Below the pieces are notes generated by a model that saw only the letters and a program-made list of their open reading frames with translations, ran no database searches and was not told the DNA's origin. Below, piece after piece: positions 28,301 through 43,300 of a stretch of 64,000 bases of DNA. The stretch is taken from positions 620,001 to 684,000 of the forward strand of contig JADDOH010000132.1 in the NCBI GenBank assembly GCA_016648135.1, given 5' to 3'. The position numbers were made by a program, and so were the translations under genes. Within the stretch, counting starts at the first letter, position 1, and each line of letters opens with the position of its first letter. Origin of the DNA: Agrypnia vestita (lineage: Eukaryota > Arthropoda > Insecta > Trichoptera > Phryganeidae).

Positions 28301-31300
28301 ATTTTTGACGGGTGACAGCTATTTATTAAACTCCTAGCCTTACACCAGTGGAGACTCAAGGGACATAATAACCAACCATTTATATTTTTAAATTGACTTT
28401 ATTCGCTGAAAACTAAAACAAAATATAATAATATAAAAATGTGAAACTCGTTCATTTTGTGAGCGACCCTTGCGTGTTACCTGAGCTGTTGCGTGTTACG
28501 CGCCGATTGCGTGATACACTCTAATTACCTAAAGTGGTAATTCCAGCAAGTTACGGACAGATAGACAACTTAATTAAATGACGTTTTTGTTTGCTAAAAA
28601 GGTAAGTCAAGTTATTATCGCAAGATGTGAAACTTTTTTTTTTATTTGCAAAAAAAAAATTCATGAGATTAAGTAGGTTTTGATTTTCAACTAGAAATGC
28701 GATAATTTTTTCTATGGCAATAATACTGTGACGGTGGATTATTTTAATTCTCTAAACGGAATTTCAATAAGTACCTACTATAAAATAGCCAATGTGTGGA
28801 ACATAACTTTTACAAAATACATGAAAGACTTAAAAAAACCTTCATTTGAAGTAGGTAAATCAACAGATCAAACCTGAATCAATATTGGATGGTTATACAT
28901 ATATCTATAATTAGTATTCAATATATATGATTTAACAAAGTCCACAATACCTTACAGATTTCGGCATTAATCATGAATCAAAAATGTTCAAGCAACAGTG
29001 TCCTATTATCAATAGTTACGGAGATAGGCGACATCAAAGTTTGCAATTTTTCTTCATTATTTCTGACTCATCTTCTGTAAAACGTTGGATTATCGTGAAG
29101 GTAACTGATATCAAATATTTAAAATTCATTCGCTTAATCGCCAATTAAAGTGATTAAAACCTTTCAAAAAAATATATTTCTAATTTCTGCTCGATTTTTA
29201 ATCATTTTATTTGCATATATTGAAGCGAACAAATTTTTAACATGCGATATAAGTAATGATAGTCTAATATTTAACAGAAGTCAAGTCGGAAATATTGAAA
29301 AAAATGCGAATTCGGAAGTCGCTTATCTTCGTAACAATTTATATTAGGACATTGTTTCTAAAACATTTTTGAATAGAATTTAAACAGGAATCTAACCGGT
29401 AAGCAATTGTGTTACGTCATGTTTATATTATGATTGTAACTTGTAACGTGGTTATGCTTGAAATTTTACATTTCTCTAATTTAAATATTGTTAAAAAAAT
29501 TATAATGTAAATATTGTAACATCATACATGTATGTTATGGGACTTTCATCCGTACAATTAAATTAAATAAATAGAATCTAGCGTCATACCCACCACCCCG
29601 GGAGGATTTCCTCCCTAAATCTCAGGCTCCCAGGGTGGTGTTGCCCCTTCAATTTAAAAAAGAAAGTTGAATTACCTGAAGTGCACGTTCAGCACGCAGA
29701 CCGTCATCCAGACGCTGAGCGACACCAGGATCATGGTGAAGAGCAGGTACTTCCCGAGGAGCGGGATGGCCAGGGAGGTGGGCGGGATGATCTCGGCCAG
29801 CAGCAGGAAGAACACCGTCAAAGAAAGGAGGATCGATATGCACAGAGTTACCTGAAACGCCCTAGCCAACTTAGCACCACTGGACCACCCACTGATAGCT
29901 CCATGGAACACAAAGAGTCTAAGCCGAAAAACGGGTATTTCTGACAATATTTAACTATAGACGTACCACTATAACTTGGCGTGCGAGGGAGGGCGTCCCT
30001 GTCGCTTAACAGAAGTTGCCAGGGTGTAAATTTACTACACAATACATAATGTACAGAGTGTCCGGTGACCGGTGTCGTATGCTGTAACAGAATTTGGTCG
30101 GGCAGCACAAAAGAAACCATGCAGTAATGGTGGCCGTTCTATCTGTCAAACTGTCAGACGGTAATATCGGTCCATTATTTTCTTTTTAAGCTTCGCAAAA
30201 CTTTAATACTTCATTGGCAATTGTTCTTGCACCACCCCGGACGGTTTTGGTTGTTTTGGACATAATAATTCAGTGTATATTGGTAATCAAGATGTCACAG
30301 CTCCCGAGCAAAGAAGAGAATGTACTGAATGACAGGGCGAGGGGTTACCGCCGGGTGCGGGCGGGGCGGGTTTTAGTTCCAAACTTGCCGCACGCCAAGT
30401 TATGTTGGGCAGGCAATAGCTGTGTCCGCGCGGCTCCGCACGCGTAGCTTTTAGTAACTCTTAGTCATATTTTATATAACTAAAGGTTTTACTAAATTTT
30501 TGAGATCTATAACTTATCTATAGAAAGTATTTGACTATCTTTAACCACTAAAGCAACGTTTGTAAAAAATGCCTCCCACAAACGCAACGACCATTTTCTC
30601 ATCGACTTTAGTTAGTAAATTAGGTCACCACAAAAAGCCCTTTTATTTTAATGAGATATTATATATAGCCTACGTCAACCCTGAAAGTCCATTCTAAATA
30701 TTGGTGAAAGAATATTTGAAATCGGATGAGTAGTTTCGGAGATTACCTCCTACATCCAAACTTACAAACTTTACCTCTTTATATATTACTATACTCGTAA
30801 AAATATAGATAATCATTTCCAAGATTTGAAACCGGCTAATCTGTGTTAGAAGGTGTAAATGTACCTATTATTTTATTTAACCTATTTTAAACAGCTTATA
30901 TTAAGCTGTTCCCTTTAAACAGTGAATTTTCTTAAATTTAATTTATTATATTCTTCATATATAACAATGAAAGATTATTTTATAAATATCGCGATTCTCT
31001 TCCCCAAATTACTTGAGAAGATTTCTAATCTGGAAGCTGAACTTTTCTCTATTTAGACATTTAATCTCAGAATTTGTTTGTTTAAATATAAATAACTTTA
31101 ATGAATTAAAATAACATAGTTCATTTGTTAACCATCACACTTGCTCTCAAACATTACAGTCGACATAGTTCATCCAATGTGTTTTCAGCAGAAAATAATT
31201 TTATTTTCCACCTGTTGGGTCTGTGCAGTATGGTCAGACCATTTCTCAGATTACCTGAGTACATGGTGTATACACAACAGTGGCGTGGCAACAAATTGTC

Positions 31301-34300
31301 TCCTGGGCAAGCATACGCACCCAAGACCATATCACCATTTTACGCATAGTTAGTTCTACTACGTGCCAAAATATCATCTTCATGTGACATTCCATTATTG
31401 CTTTACAATTAAAAGTGATGCGTTTACATTTACATCATGCATTTTTCTTTAAATTCAACAAAATCCTTTTTATGTGTGTTTTTGTTTTAAGAAATATGTA
31501 TAAAAACAATAATATTTTTTATCATGTTGATATGCAAAAGTATTACTTTTAAAAACTAAATGAAAAATGCTTACTGTACTATTTGAATTATGAGAACAAA
31601 AACATTAAACTCCATCTTTTCAGAATGCATATTTTGGAAAGGTGACAGTCTTGTACTCTGTACGATACGATATTCCAAACTCTTACTCTCCTGCCAGTAA
31701 ATTTCTTAGCAGTTTTCATATTAATAAATTATTAATCATCACTTTTCTTGTACATCAAAGATATTTTAAGTTAACCTTTTAGTATATCTGCGTATTTGCT
31801 TCTCACTTCAAGTAGTTACACTGTTAAGGGAGCATCCATCAACCACGTGATTCCATTTTAAACCCTCTGACCACCTGAGTGAGTGGAGCGTAGTTTTTTC
31901 CTACAATTAATGAAGATATTTTATGCTATTTTCTCTTACCAAAACTATTTTAAAATTATTGATTATATCCAAACCGAGCTGCGCAGATTTATTGATAGCA
32001 TATTCTGTGCCGTTTTAATTGTGTCAAATAAAATAAATGAACAAATTACGTAGTTGCCCCCCTCCCCTCCCCAAACGTAACCCAGCGTAAAATTCTACCT
32101 CACTCCCTCACCCTTGATCAAGTCACGTGGTTTACGGACGCTCCCTAAGAAAAACAAAAAAATTCAAAATTAGCTTTTCAACATGAATCAAACATTCAAG
32201 TATGTGCCATCTTTTGTTTCAAATTATTACCGAAAATAATTTATTTTTTCATATCTCTATAAAAAATTGCCATGTCAAGTGTTGATGTACCGAAGACAAC
32301 AAAATAATATTCGGAAACTTCTTGAACAATATTTAGAGTTTACGTGGCCAGTGTCCGGGCCTTCAGGTGGTTGTTCAGATTGCCCAGGCGATAGCTACGC
32401 CACTGAATATATACCATACCTATTCACACAATTCATTCGCTTTCAGTTCTTTTACTAAAATTCATGTTTATTTGTTTTTTATATTTGGTTGTTTATGTCC
32501 TTCAAATAATAATTTAAGCATCACTAAAAAATCAAAAATATTCGACAATATTTTTGTCAATCAAACATTTAAAAGAAATTACTATATTGCTTTTTAAGTA
32601 TTATAAAACCATACCGTTACTCGCTATAATTGTTTTTTGCTGAATGCAGAAAGCCTTGTTGAAAAGCAAAATTATTTCAAAAAACTTTCTTTCATAGCAA
32701 AATGTGTATGTAACTACTCCTTTCGGTGTATTAATTTTCAAACTTTATTTTTAGTATAAATTAAAAAAACTATGCAAATATCATTCAATAACTTTTTTAA
32801 CATAAGTCATCAAATAATATACTATGTCTAACAATCAACAGCTTGCAACAAAAATTCACAGATAAAGCGCAAATAAACAACATTTTATAAAAACTAAATG
32901 ATTGTATTTGTTGATAGTGACTCTTAAGCAATAAACGTCAAATAGCATAATTAAAATTATAAAAATAAACCTTCTAATTGCATGATGGATATTTTATCTA
33001 ATCTTTAAAAGGTATGGGGTCCTTCCGGAGAAATACGGGGATATCAACATTAGTTTATGGATTTCTAAATTATAAGTCTACAGGACAAAAGGATATTTTT
33101 TTAGCAGTTTTAATTTAAGATTGTTTTATTTATATACTTTATGTGCTTATTATTTTCTTGTCCTTCAGTTTCTCACTCTTTCAATCAAGTTTTAACTATT
33201 TTATTTTTGTTTACTACAGAGACGTTCTCATTGTAATTTACACTAAACTCAACATAGTACTACACTTAATTTGATCACAACTGTAGTTTGCAGCAGTTCC
33301 TCAAATCACCAGGTGTAGGGAATAACTAACCTAAATACAGTGTGTTAAACTATTCGGGTGAAAGGGCGGGTCATGAAAAGGGGTAGTTTTTTGGTAATAG
33401 GTTTTTACAGTTTAGTTTAGTGTAAATTAAAATAGTCATGTTGCTTCACAAAGTAACAGCTATATCAATTAACAATATTCAGAGATTTTCTTTAAACAAA
33501 AAAATAAATTAGCCTCATTTTCGGTGTAAAATTGAAATTCTATTTTTTCAAATTATTTATGATACATTCACATCAAATTTCATCGTTACTTTTGAGATCT
33601 GTTTTTTTTTCTATCTTCCCGACAGGAATTATTTTCTTTCGTCAAATAAAATAAATTTGATCAAAATATTGCATAACACGTCTCCTCTATAGCACATAAA
33701 CATGGAACTACAAACGATTTATTTCTAATTTTCCATTCCTTGGGGAAGCATCTGGGTATATATTATCATACAACAACTATTCAAAGCTACGCTGATGGTC
33801 CAACACGGTGGAAGTACATTGCAATAGGACATGACAGGCAGCTCTATGGACAATCCAAACAGTTCAAATTTCAACATTTATTGGAAATCGGAGAAACAGA
33901 TTTGATTTGAAAACGCTGTAATGTGAACTTTTGATATTGGATTGTTCAACCGAATGGGAGGGGTAGCTATGAGGGTAGGTAGATGCTAAACACAAAACAA
34001 ACATTAAGGGGTATTACATGTCAACAATAAATCAAATTCCTTGTCTCCCGGCATTTTTTGCGAGACTTCAAAAACACTCGACTTCGAAATCAAATAATAT
34101 TAGATCTGAGAACCATTGATATTGGCTTGTCACCTCCTTCAAAAATAGCTTAGTCTTCAAATGTCCAAACAATATATTTTCTGTCAGGGATTATAGTTTT
34201 TCTTGCGTCAGATAACATCTGTAGCCAACACTGATTAGCGACATTTTCATGCCTCATGCTACTAACATGTTTACAACATTGAACACTTAGTGTATTTTTC

Positions 34301-37300
34301 TTTACACAAAACATATTTTCTTTAACAAGCTTTTTTTTATTCCACTGGAATTCAACTTTGTTGAGCAAATTTTTTTGATAGCAAAAAACACATCATTCTC
34401 AGTGAAAATGCTATTTTTCCTTAAATCCATTCCCAATGAGTTCTGTAATATAATGTTAGTATGATGGAAAAAAAATAATTTGGAGGTAGGAAACAAAATT
34501 CTAATATTTAATGTACATAGGACAAAACATTTTCTAAGTGTAATTGTATGTAATTATATATACCTCGTCATTTATTCAACCTACTTTTATGCAATCTCTC
34601 AAATCCAAAATACATACTAAAAATATATATTTTTACAGATTTCGGAAAAACTTTTTAAACAACTTACCTTCTGCAATTTAAAACATTTTAAAAATTCATT
34701 GTCAAATACTTCATATCGCAATATAAGATGTCATATTTTTTACTTCCTTAGTAAATGCTAACTATGATTAATTATTGACGGATTACCTCATACATTTGAA
34801 TCAATATGTGTTTTACAATATGATTCAATTTTATTAAAATCAAAATTAACAAGTAATTTAGAAATGAATATCAAATTATCCACAAAATAAACATTTTTTA
34901 AATATATCAGTCTCTAGCCCCAAAATTAAATTAATTGAATTAATTGAATTTTGGGGCTAGAAATTTTTTGACAATTAATTCTCTTTAAGGGTAATTTTTT
35001 TCGGTGCGTATTGTGCCATCACTTATTATTACTGAATATGGTGTAATACACACCGAAAATATTATAATTTTAATTAATTAACGTCTTGCAATATGAAGGA
35101 AAAAACCTTGTCTTTTTTAATTTTTCTATAAAGTAATCAAAAATGGTATTCAACATCACATTTCCTAAAGAGACTTTTCTTCATAAATGTTGATTTATTA
35201 TGAAAAAAAGCATACTTTGCATAGGTTTTAAATGTATGTCGGCACGTGAAAAAAGTGTACTATCTTTATTTCATGATAGTCCATATCTCAACTTCGACTA
35301 AATTATGTGAAAATAGTAAAATAGGTTAATCTATACACCAAAATACGTCAAAATTTGTTTAGTCAATGATCGACAATATATAGAGTACAATGATGGTATG
35401 TCTAAAATATACTCTTAAGTTCGCAATATAAATAGCAAAAACTACACATAAAATTAATTTTTTTGCATCATTTGAATACATGATTTGTGTGGTCCGAAAG
35501 ATTATTTTAAAAATGAACCTGGTTGCATTTATAATATCAGAAATTTAGTCCTATTTTCATAGCACAGGCTTTTATAGGATAAAATTGACCTTTTTTAAAT
35601 TTATTGTTGCATTTTAATTTTACATTCTTGCTAAACTGTATAAACAATTTAAGCGCAAGGATTTCATTGCATTATTTATATGTACATTTTCAATTTTTTG
35701 CAGTGAATTTCAAAACTTAGGTAGATAAAAAATATCGCTTTGTTTGTACTAGGAGGTCGATATATTATCGCTAATAATTTTGTACCCAATTATGGGTGCT
35801 GATATTCCCATTCACAAGTCTTAAAAACTGTGTCTTGTGCCGAAAACTTTTGTTCCCTTCGGACCTACAAAAAAAAGAAATTTGTAGTTTGGAATATTAT
35901 ACAAGTTCGTTTCTTCAGCATGAATATTTACTTCTGACAAACAATCACGTCAATGTATTCTATTACATTTTGTGTCGATGAAAGAAAGTCGTCAAAATTT
36001 TTCGAATTGCGTATGTTTAGATGCATTAGTACAAATTGATATTTTATTTGCGACGTAAAAGCGGACAAATGCACTCATTTTGTATCTTAAGCCAAGCTTC
36101 AAACAGCTCTCCTGCATTTTTCTTTATAGATGCCTTAGGCTCGGTTGCGTCAGCAGAAGTAAAGGTAAAAAAAGTTACTCGAGTGACTTTAAAGTTACTC
36201 AAGTTACTTTTTTTACTAAAAACGGGTTGCGCCAGCGATGGTAAAAATTATTTTGCTCGCCGAAGTACATACATGAGTAACTTTATTTTACTCTCCAAGA
36301 TAGGTGGGTAAAAGTAAAAATTTTGGTAAAAAAAATGGCCGTCCTCTCACAGCTGATTTCAAAATGTGACATTTATCCATATAGGTACTTGTCATTTGAA
36401 TTTTGTCGCTGTCTTTTTCGTATTGAAATTTGTAAATATTAAAATGAATCTTTTAATTTCGCGTTATTTTAGCGCTGGTTTGACGTTTGTTTGGTTTGTT
36501 TCATAGAATAAAGTGGTTTGTTTGAACTGGTTTTGAACCGCAAAAGAACGTATTGTCAGTGGTGAAAAACTGAAATAAATCAAATTCCATAGACAAATGC
36601 GGTATTTTAGGTTTATTCCGCTTGGCACCCTATTAGCCTTATGATTGGTTTGACAGCGGTAAAAAAGACGTTTGTGCAACCCGAAATCGAGTTTACTCTG
36701 AGCTGAGGGTAAAAAAAGTTACTCGGGTCAATGTTACTCGAACCAAATTTACTTCTGCTGGCGCAACCGAACCTTAGTTAACGTAGGGTCCGTCGACTTG
36801 AAATACAACACCTTTATAATGTCGCGATACGCAAATATCTAAAGCCAGTATCACACGTTGCACGAACGAGGAAGCAATATACTTCTTCCCCACTCCTCGC
36901 TCTCGTCATAATACCTTCTCCCCAGAGTCCGAGGGCAGGTAGAACACCAGCACGGTCAGGAAGGTGATGCCCACACAAGGGATAATCAAGTTCACCGTGT
37001 AGAACAGGGTCTTTCGCCGCATCGTCAATTTGAACGTGATATCTGAAATTTCAATTCACATAAAATATATGTTTTTAATTAAGGATAAATTATAGAAGTC
37101 TCACGGAGACGAAGCTACTTATATATATGAGAAAAGTCGATGGAATTCTCTTGTAGCCGTATAAACTGGCTTAAATGCAACATTCACCAATTCCATCGTA
37201 AGAATGTCCAAACATTATATAAAATTTGCAAGTTATATATATATGTTCGAATCGAGAATACTTCATATATAAATATATGAATACATAAATATATAAATAT

Positions 37301-40300
37301 ATGAATATGTGTATATATAGATACATAAATATATTCATATATAGTGCAATATATGAAGTGTTCTCGATACGAACATATTTATATACAGAACTTTCAAAAA
37401 AAATTACAATGTTTGGATATTCTTACGGTGGAATTGGTGAACGTTGCATTGTGTAAAGTGATCACTTAAACCAGTTCATACAGGTTGTAAGCCCTGAGCC
37501 ATCGTATAAGAGACTTCCATTTACTTTTTTTATATATAAATAGCTTTGTCTCTGTGAGACTTCTATAATTTATCCTTAATTAATGACCAAATCCAGTAAC
37601 TGTGTTCTTATAACATACTTTCATATAAAAATATTGTTAAAATATAATATTTTAAGATATATTTTATATGGGAGAGTAAGTATAGTATGTAGTAAGTATT
37701 TTTGTATGTTTATAGGACTTACGACATATCGTACGTTTTTTCACGTTTACTTACGACCTATGGTACGTCAACTTTATCCACAGATGGCGGTAATAAAATA
37801 CAACTCCAATATGAAACAACTTTTGCAAATTTAACATATGTACCAAATTTAACATATAACATCCACGATATCGAAAGGAGAGTGACTGCGGGTAACAAAG
37901 TGTATGGTGTTCTGAATGCAATTGTGACCAATACGAACCTGTCAAAGGAAGTAAGACTAGAGGTACATAATGGAGTTCTAGATCCAACTCTGGTGTATGG
38001 AAGTGAAGCCTGGAGTTGGCAAAAAAGGAATGACAGTAGACTGAATGTGGTGGAAATGCGATCACTAATGCGCTTGCGTGAAAAATCTTTAGTCGATAGA
38101 GTGAGGAATAAACAAACTAGAAGTGAATATAATGCTGGCTGTAGTGTGGTAGATAGAACAAAAAAAGAGTGCTGAGATGGTTTGGTAATGTAGAAGGTAT
38201 GAGCGAGGGTGGTTAAGTAAATATATAGGGCAAGTGTTGAAAGTAACAGAAATAGAAGGCGTCCGCGAAAGACCTGGCATGACCAGATTCTACAAGTAAG
38301 TTTTTTAGTTAGTTAACATATATCATATAATCAAAATAATTATTTATCTGGTAGTCTATCAAAGTGGAATTTTGATAGTTACATTGTGTAAAGTGATCGC
38401 TTAAGCCAGCCATACGATATGTCGTAAGCCCTATAATCACCCAAAAGGATTTGCATACCTACTTTCCCATATAAAAAATAGCTTCGTCTCTATTTATTTT
38501 TATTTATTTATTTATTTAATGATCATGGAAGACCAACAGCACAACAAAGAAGCATAGAAAACATTGATATAATATAGATGGCCAATTACAGTTCTCCACA
38601 TTTAGATATATGTTAGTAATGATAAATATTTATGAATTAAACTAAGGCATATTAAAAATTATTTAGAAAGAAAGAATAAAAAATTTAAACAAAAGAAAAA
38701 GAAACTTAATTATTAACAGAAAAACAGAAAAACATAGGCATGTTAAAAAATAATACAAAGAGAAAAAAAACACTTAATTATTAAGTAGGAAAAAAAATTC
38801 TGCACTCAAAATTTTTCTTAGAACTTAGGCATGTTAAGAATTATATAAAAAGAAATAATAAAAAATATAAACAAAAGAAAAAGAGACTTAATAGACAGCA
38901 GAAAAACATGTTGAAAATAATACAAAAAGAATAAACAAGAGAAAAAGAGACATAATTATTACGTAGAAAAAATTCAGCACTCAAAATGTTTCTTAATCTT
39001 GTGTGGCTGCACTCGAACAGATCAATATCTTATAATCTTATCAGTTTATTGAATGCATCGCATCGCATACCTTCAAGAAATATGAATTACGACGATAGTT
39101 GGATGAGGTAAAATCATGAAACATCTATAATATATCGTGATTAATAATGTTCCCCTGGGTATAAAATCCAATATAGTTTTTAACACAGGTACTCAAAATG
39201 TTCTAAATATATATTATATATACATATATTTTTAGTTTTAGTTGTAAATTATAATTTGTTTGAAATTAATTAAAACCAAAATTGTTAAGAAATATCTCAA
39301 CACAATCATATGTAACACTCAAATCGTAACTATATCTAATTTAAATAATTTATTATTCAATAATAATTAATTTTTTTTAAATATAAACACTTTTTTGCTT
39401 AGTGCCAACCGGTTTCGGAACAATTTCTCGTACTTACTCAGGGCAATATAAAACTAAACATAAACATGTACAAAATTAGTATTACAAAAATGTAAATTAA
39501 TATAGATTCGTTTTCAGCGTTTTATAATAATTACCTGCTTTGTGTGTTGTACGTGTCCGCTCTCTGAATTTCTAGGTGCAAAATTATGAAAAATATATTT
39601 TGTCTTATTGGCGAAGAAATTTTTTTAAATCGCCATTACAACCCCGAAGTGTACAGTGAGACTGGAGTCATCAAATTTATTAAAATCTGTAATTATACTA
39701 TTTTCGATGGAAAAACCTATGTGCGCATCTAACATTTCGTAAACCAAAGGCCTATAGGCTATGTTCGATCCAGAAAGATCAACATTATATAACTGGAATC
39801 AGCGACAGAAAGGAATATATAGATGGAGTTTTGGATAATGTTCATATATCGAAGATTGGATTGTGGTATCTGTAGAACAATTAGAATGTACCTCCTTCTC
39901 CAAACTTAAATTTTTTTATAATCAAAATTTTTTTTTTTTAAATCTGTGCTAACTTGTGAGCAGTCTTCGTCTCATTTTAGACCCTGTGTAACGTAATTTT
40001 AAATATACTGTTAGATTCTCATAAATATATAATATAGTGTATTATTCCCATGTTCAAAAACTTGTTAATCTGGAACTCATTCCTAAATTGTATTATATTT
40101 ATTGATTTGTGACAGCCCTTATTTTGTTTTGAATATTATTTACAATTTATTATATCATTAAGACATTATTGATTATTAATTTACCATAAAAATAGTATTA
40201 TATATAATTAGGTATGTCGTTTTCAAAATCTTCATAAAATATTAATACTTTGTACTCTAATGATACTCTAGGACCAACTATTAAGGTCAATAATGACCTT

Positions 40301-43300
40301 TTGAGGGTCTTGTTAAAAAAATAAAAAAAAATAAAAAGTATAGTAGATAAATGTATATTAATGCCTAACGTATTTTTTCTTATTAATTTAGAATTGTATA
40401 CCGAACAAGTGGAAAGTTAGCATGTGTTGTTACGTGTAGGTTTCTAGAAGAGGTATAATTTGTAAATTTGTAGTCAGTTACTATTATTTTGTCGTAAATA
40501 AATGTGTAAAATATGTGTTGATTGTTATATTGAGAGGCATAGAAGACAAACAAGTTTTCGATTTTTTATTTACCTGAAAATGGCTCTTTACAGCAAGGGT
40601 AGAACTCCTCATTCCTCGTGGCAGGAACCTCCAGGATGTCCCACTCCACCGACAGATAGAACTCACTCAAGTCTATGCCGATGTGGACCAGGTTGTTACC
40701 AGCTACTTGGCCCATGTGCTTCAAATCCACCTGAAATTCTCCACCGCATGAGTTTATTATTTAGTCATACACGTAAATGGATCTTAATTTCATGTATGTA
40801 TTATGAAAAGAGAGAGTTGGATGTAAGTATTTCGTCATAATCCTAGAACTACGACGCATGTGATTTTTCTCAAGTTTGCAGGAGAGCAGTTTGAAGTTTT
40901 ATTTACATAAAGACACTTTATGTCATAGCTCGATAACTACAAAAGATTTTCCTTTGAAACTTGGGTTAGTTATTTAAAGTGGATACTTTTAAAACCTCAA
41001 ATATAGTCAGCGCAGTACAACGACGTTTTTACACATGCTGCATTATTCTACAATCGCAAATCAGAACCATCATTATACCAACTTTGTATAACGACGCGAC
41101 GTTTAAATTAATGAGAAAAAATACACTTTTTTATATATTATTAGATGGCTTCTTTTTTTCACTTTTTAACGATCCAAAAAAGTCAAAATGGAATTTTTTG
41201 CACATCTGTCATTGTTCTACGTTCATGACGATTTCTGTATATGAATATTTCAATATTGAGTAAAATCGACGATTTTCTAGAAGATATAATATAGAATTTA
41301 CTTATTTTATTTAATACTCGAAGGAATACTAAGCTTTGTTATATGAAATGTTTAACAATAAATACAAAAACAAAAAATAAAACAACTACAATATGTACGC
41401 TGCATTTTTAGTAGGTACTGAAACATTACACACTTCATCTACTTCAATAAGCTACATGAAGTGAACTAATTGAAGTACTACAAAATCGTATCTACTACAA
41501 TGACTTACAAGAAGTATTACTTGAAAAGTGTACTACTACAAAAATTTTATATCCGTAGGGGAAGGTGTTGTTTTAGTTTCCAGGTATTTCATCATTCGGT
41601 CCCAAAATGTTCTAATCCATTGGGGGAGGATTATTTCAGTTTCCGGAGATTTCATCATTTGGTCCCAAAATTTTATAATCCATGGGAGGAGCGTTGTTTC
41701 AGTTTCTGGAGATTTCATAAGTTGGTCCCAAAAATTTCTAATCTAGGGGGGAGGGGGTTATTTCAGTTTCCAGAGATTTATTCATTCAGTGTCAAAATTT
41801 TTAAATTTATGGGGAGAGGAGTTGTTACGGTTTCCAAACTTTTCTTCATTCGACCACCACATATATTTCAATCATTTTATCCGCATGGAAAACCTCCGTC
41901 AATTATTTATTTTTATCTACGTCAACTTTCACATACTAAAAAAGTCACACTTCAATTTAAAATTTGAAGTTTGCAATTTAATGTATATGGTTTGTAGTGT
42001 GCACTTTAAAGTGTGCTGTTTGAAGTATGTAGTTCGAAGTTTGAAGTTTGTAGTGTGCAGTTCACTTACAAACGTGTGGAGTGTGCGCTTCAGTATAATG
42101 TAGTACTACATCGTAGTACTTAGTACAGAGCGAACCCATCGCTAGTGGAGAGTACGTAGGAGAATTGGTAAGCGATGAGCATCTTGGTTAAAGAATCAGA
42201 AGAGTGGAAGAGCTATTATTCCTGGAATAGTATAAGGAGACCTACGCAAGGATGATCCCTTCGTTCCGGGAACGTGACATTGCTCACTAATAAAATTAAG
42301 TTTAAAAATGATTTTTACATTTTTAAAAGTGAGAAATAAAATTAATTTTCAAACATTCTAACCTGTATTCCATTGTAGGTCCACGAGCCGAATTTCATGA
42401 AACAGGTTTGTTCGTCAAAAGGGAAGTATTCGACGTTTATTTCACACGAAGACTTATAGATGGCAGGCGGCTTCCAAAACACTTCTCCCGTAAACTTGAG
42501 CGTGGCTTTTGTCATCAATGTTACCTGGAATTAAATATTAACATTTACTGTAATTATTTCATCAAATGTGTTTGGTTTACATGAATCGGGAATTCAAAAA
42601 GGGTTATCAATTTATATTAATCGACTAGCTGTAACCCGTCAAATATGACGGTACTTTTATATTTTCCTAAGACCGGCGCCACACTGTGCGGATTATCGGT
42701 GGAGTCTTTTCCGTCGCGTCAATTCGGCAAAGTAATTGAATCGACCGACCATGCGCGTAGTTTTTGATAAGTGCATATCGTATGGAAAGAAACGCAGCGG
42801 CGTTCCGCGACGGAAAAGACGCCGCGGAAGGTGCGCTTAGTGTGGCGTCGGCCTAAAGAATAAATATTTATGTATTTATTTATAAAAAAATGAATATAAA
42901 AGAAAAAAATAGAAGATCAAAAAAATGTTGTAATACTTTACGGACGTTACACGAAGTTGAGACGGATGGATGGACGGACAGACAATTATTATAATTGGGA
43001 TGTATTAATTTGGATATATGAATATCGCACCCCGAGTAAAAGACGCTTCCAAAATTTCCCGAAATATACATTCTGAGATTATGGGACATTAATTTTTTTC
43101 CTCATAATTCGAATTCTGAAAGCATTAAAGGTTTTATCAACATGACAAAATATCATTATTGTTTTTAATCACATTTTTTTAAATATATTATTGCATTCAA
43201 TTTAAAGATAAATGTTTCGCTTTTCATTGTAAAACGATAATTGAATATAACACAAAGATCATATCTTTTAGTAGAATTGGCGAGGTAAAAAATATGATAT

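Noticed and set aside
29852..29947. Upstream extension of the TM2-TM3 reading frame
   Set aside because: The frame stays open past the acceptor gcgtttcag, but the sequence there does not match receptor TM1, which is encoded by exon 6.
41470..41967. 165-codon open frame with internal repeats
   Set aside because: The openness follows from a 63-bp minisatellite; several frames are open and no signal or domain is present.
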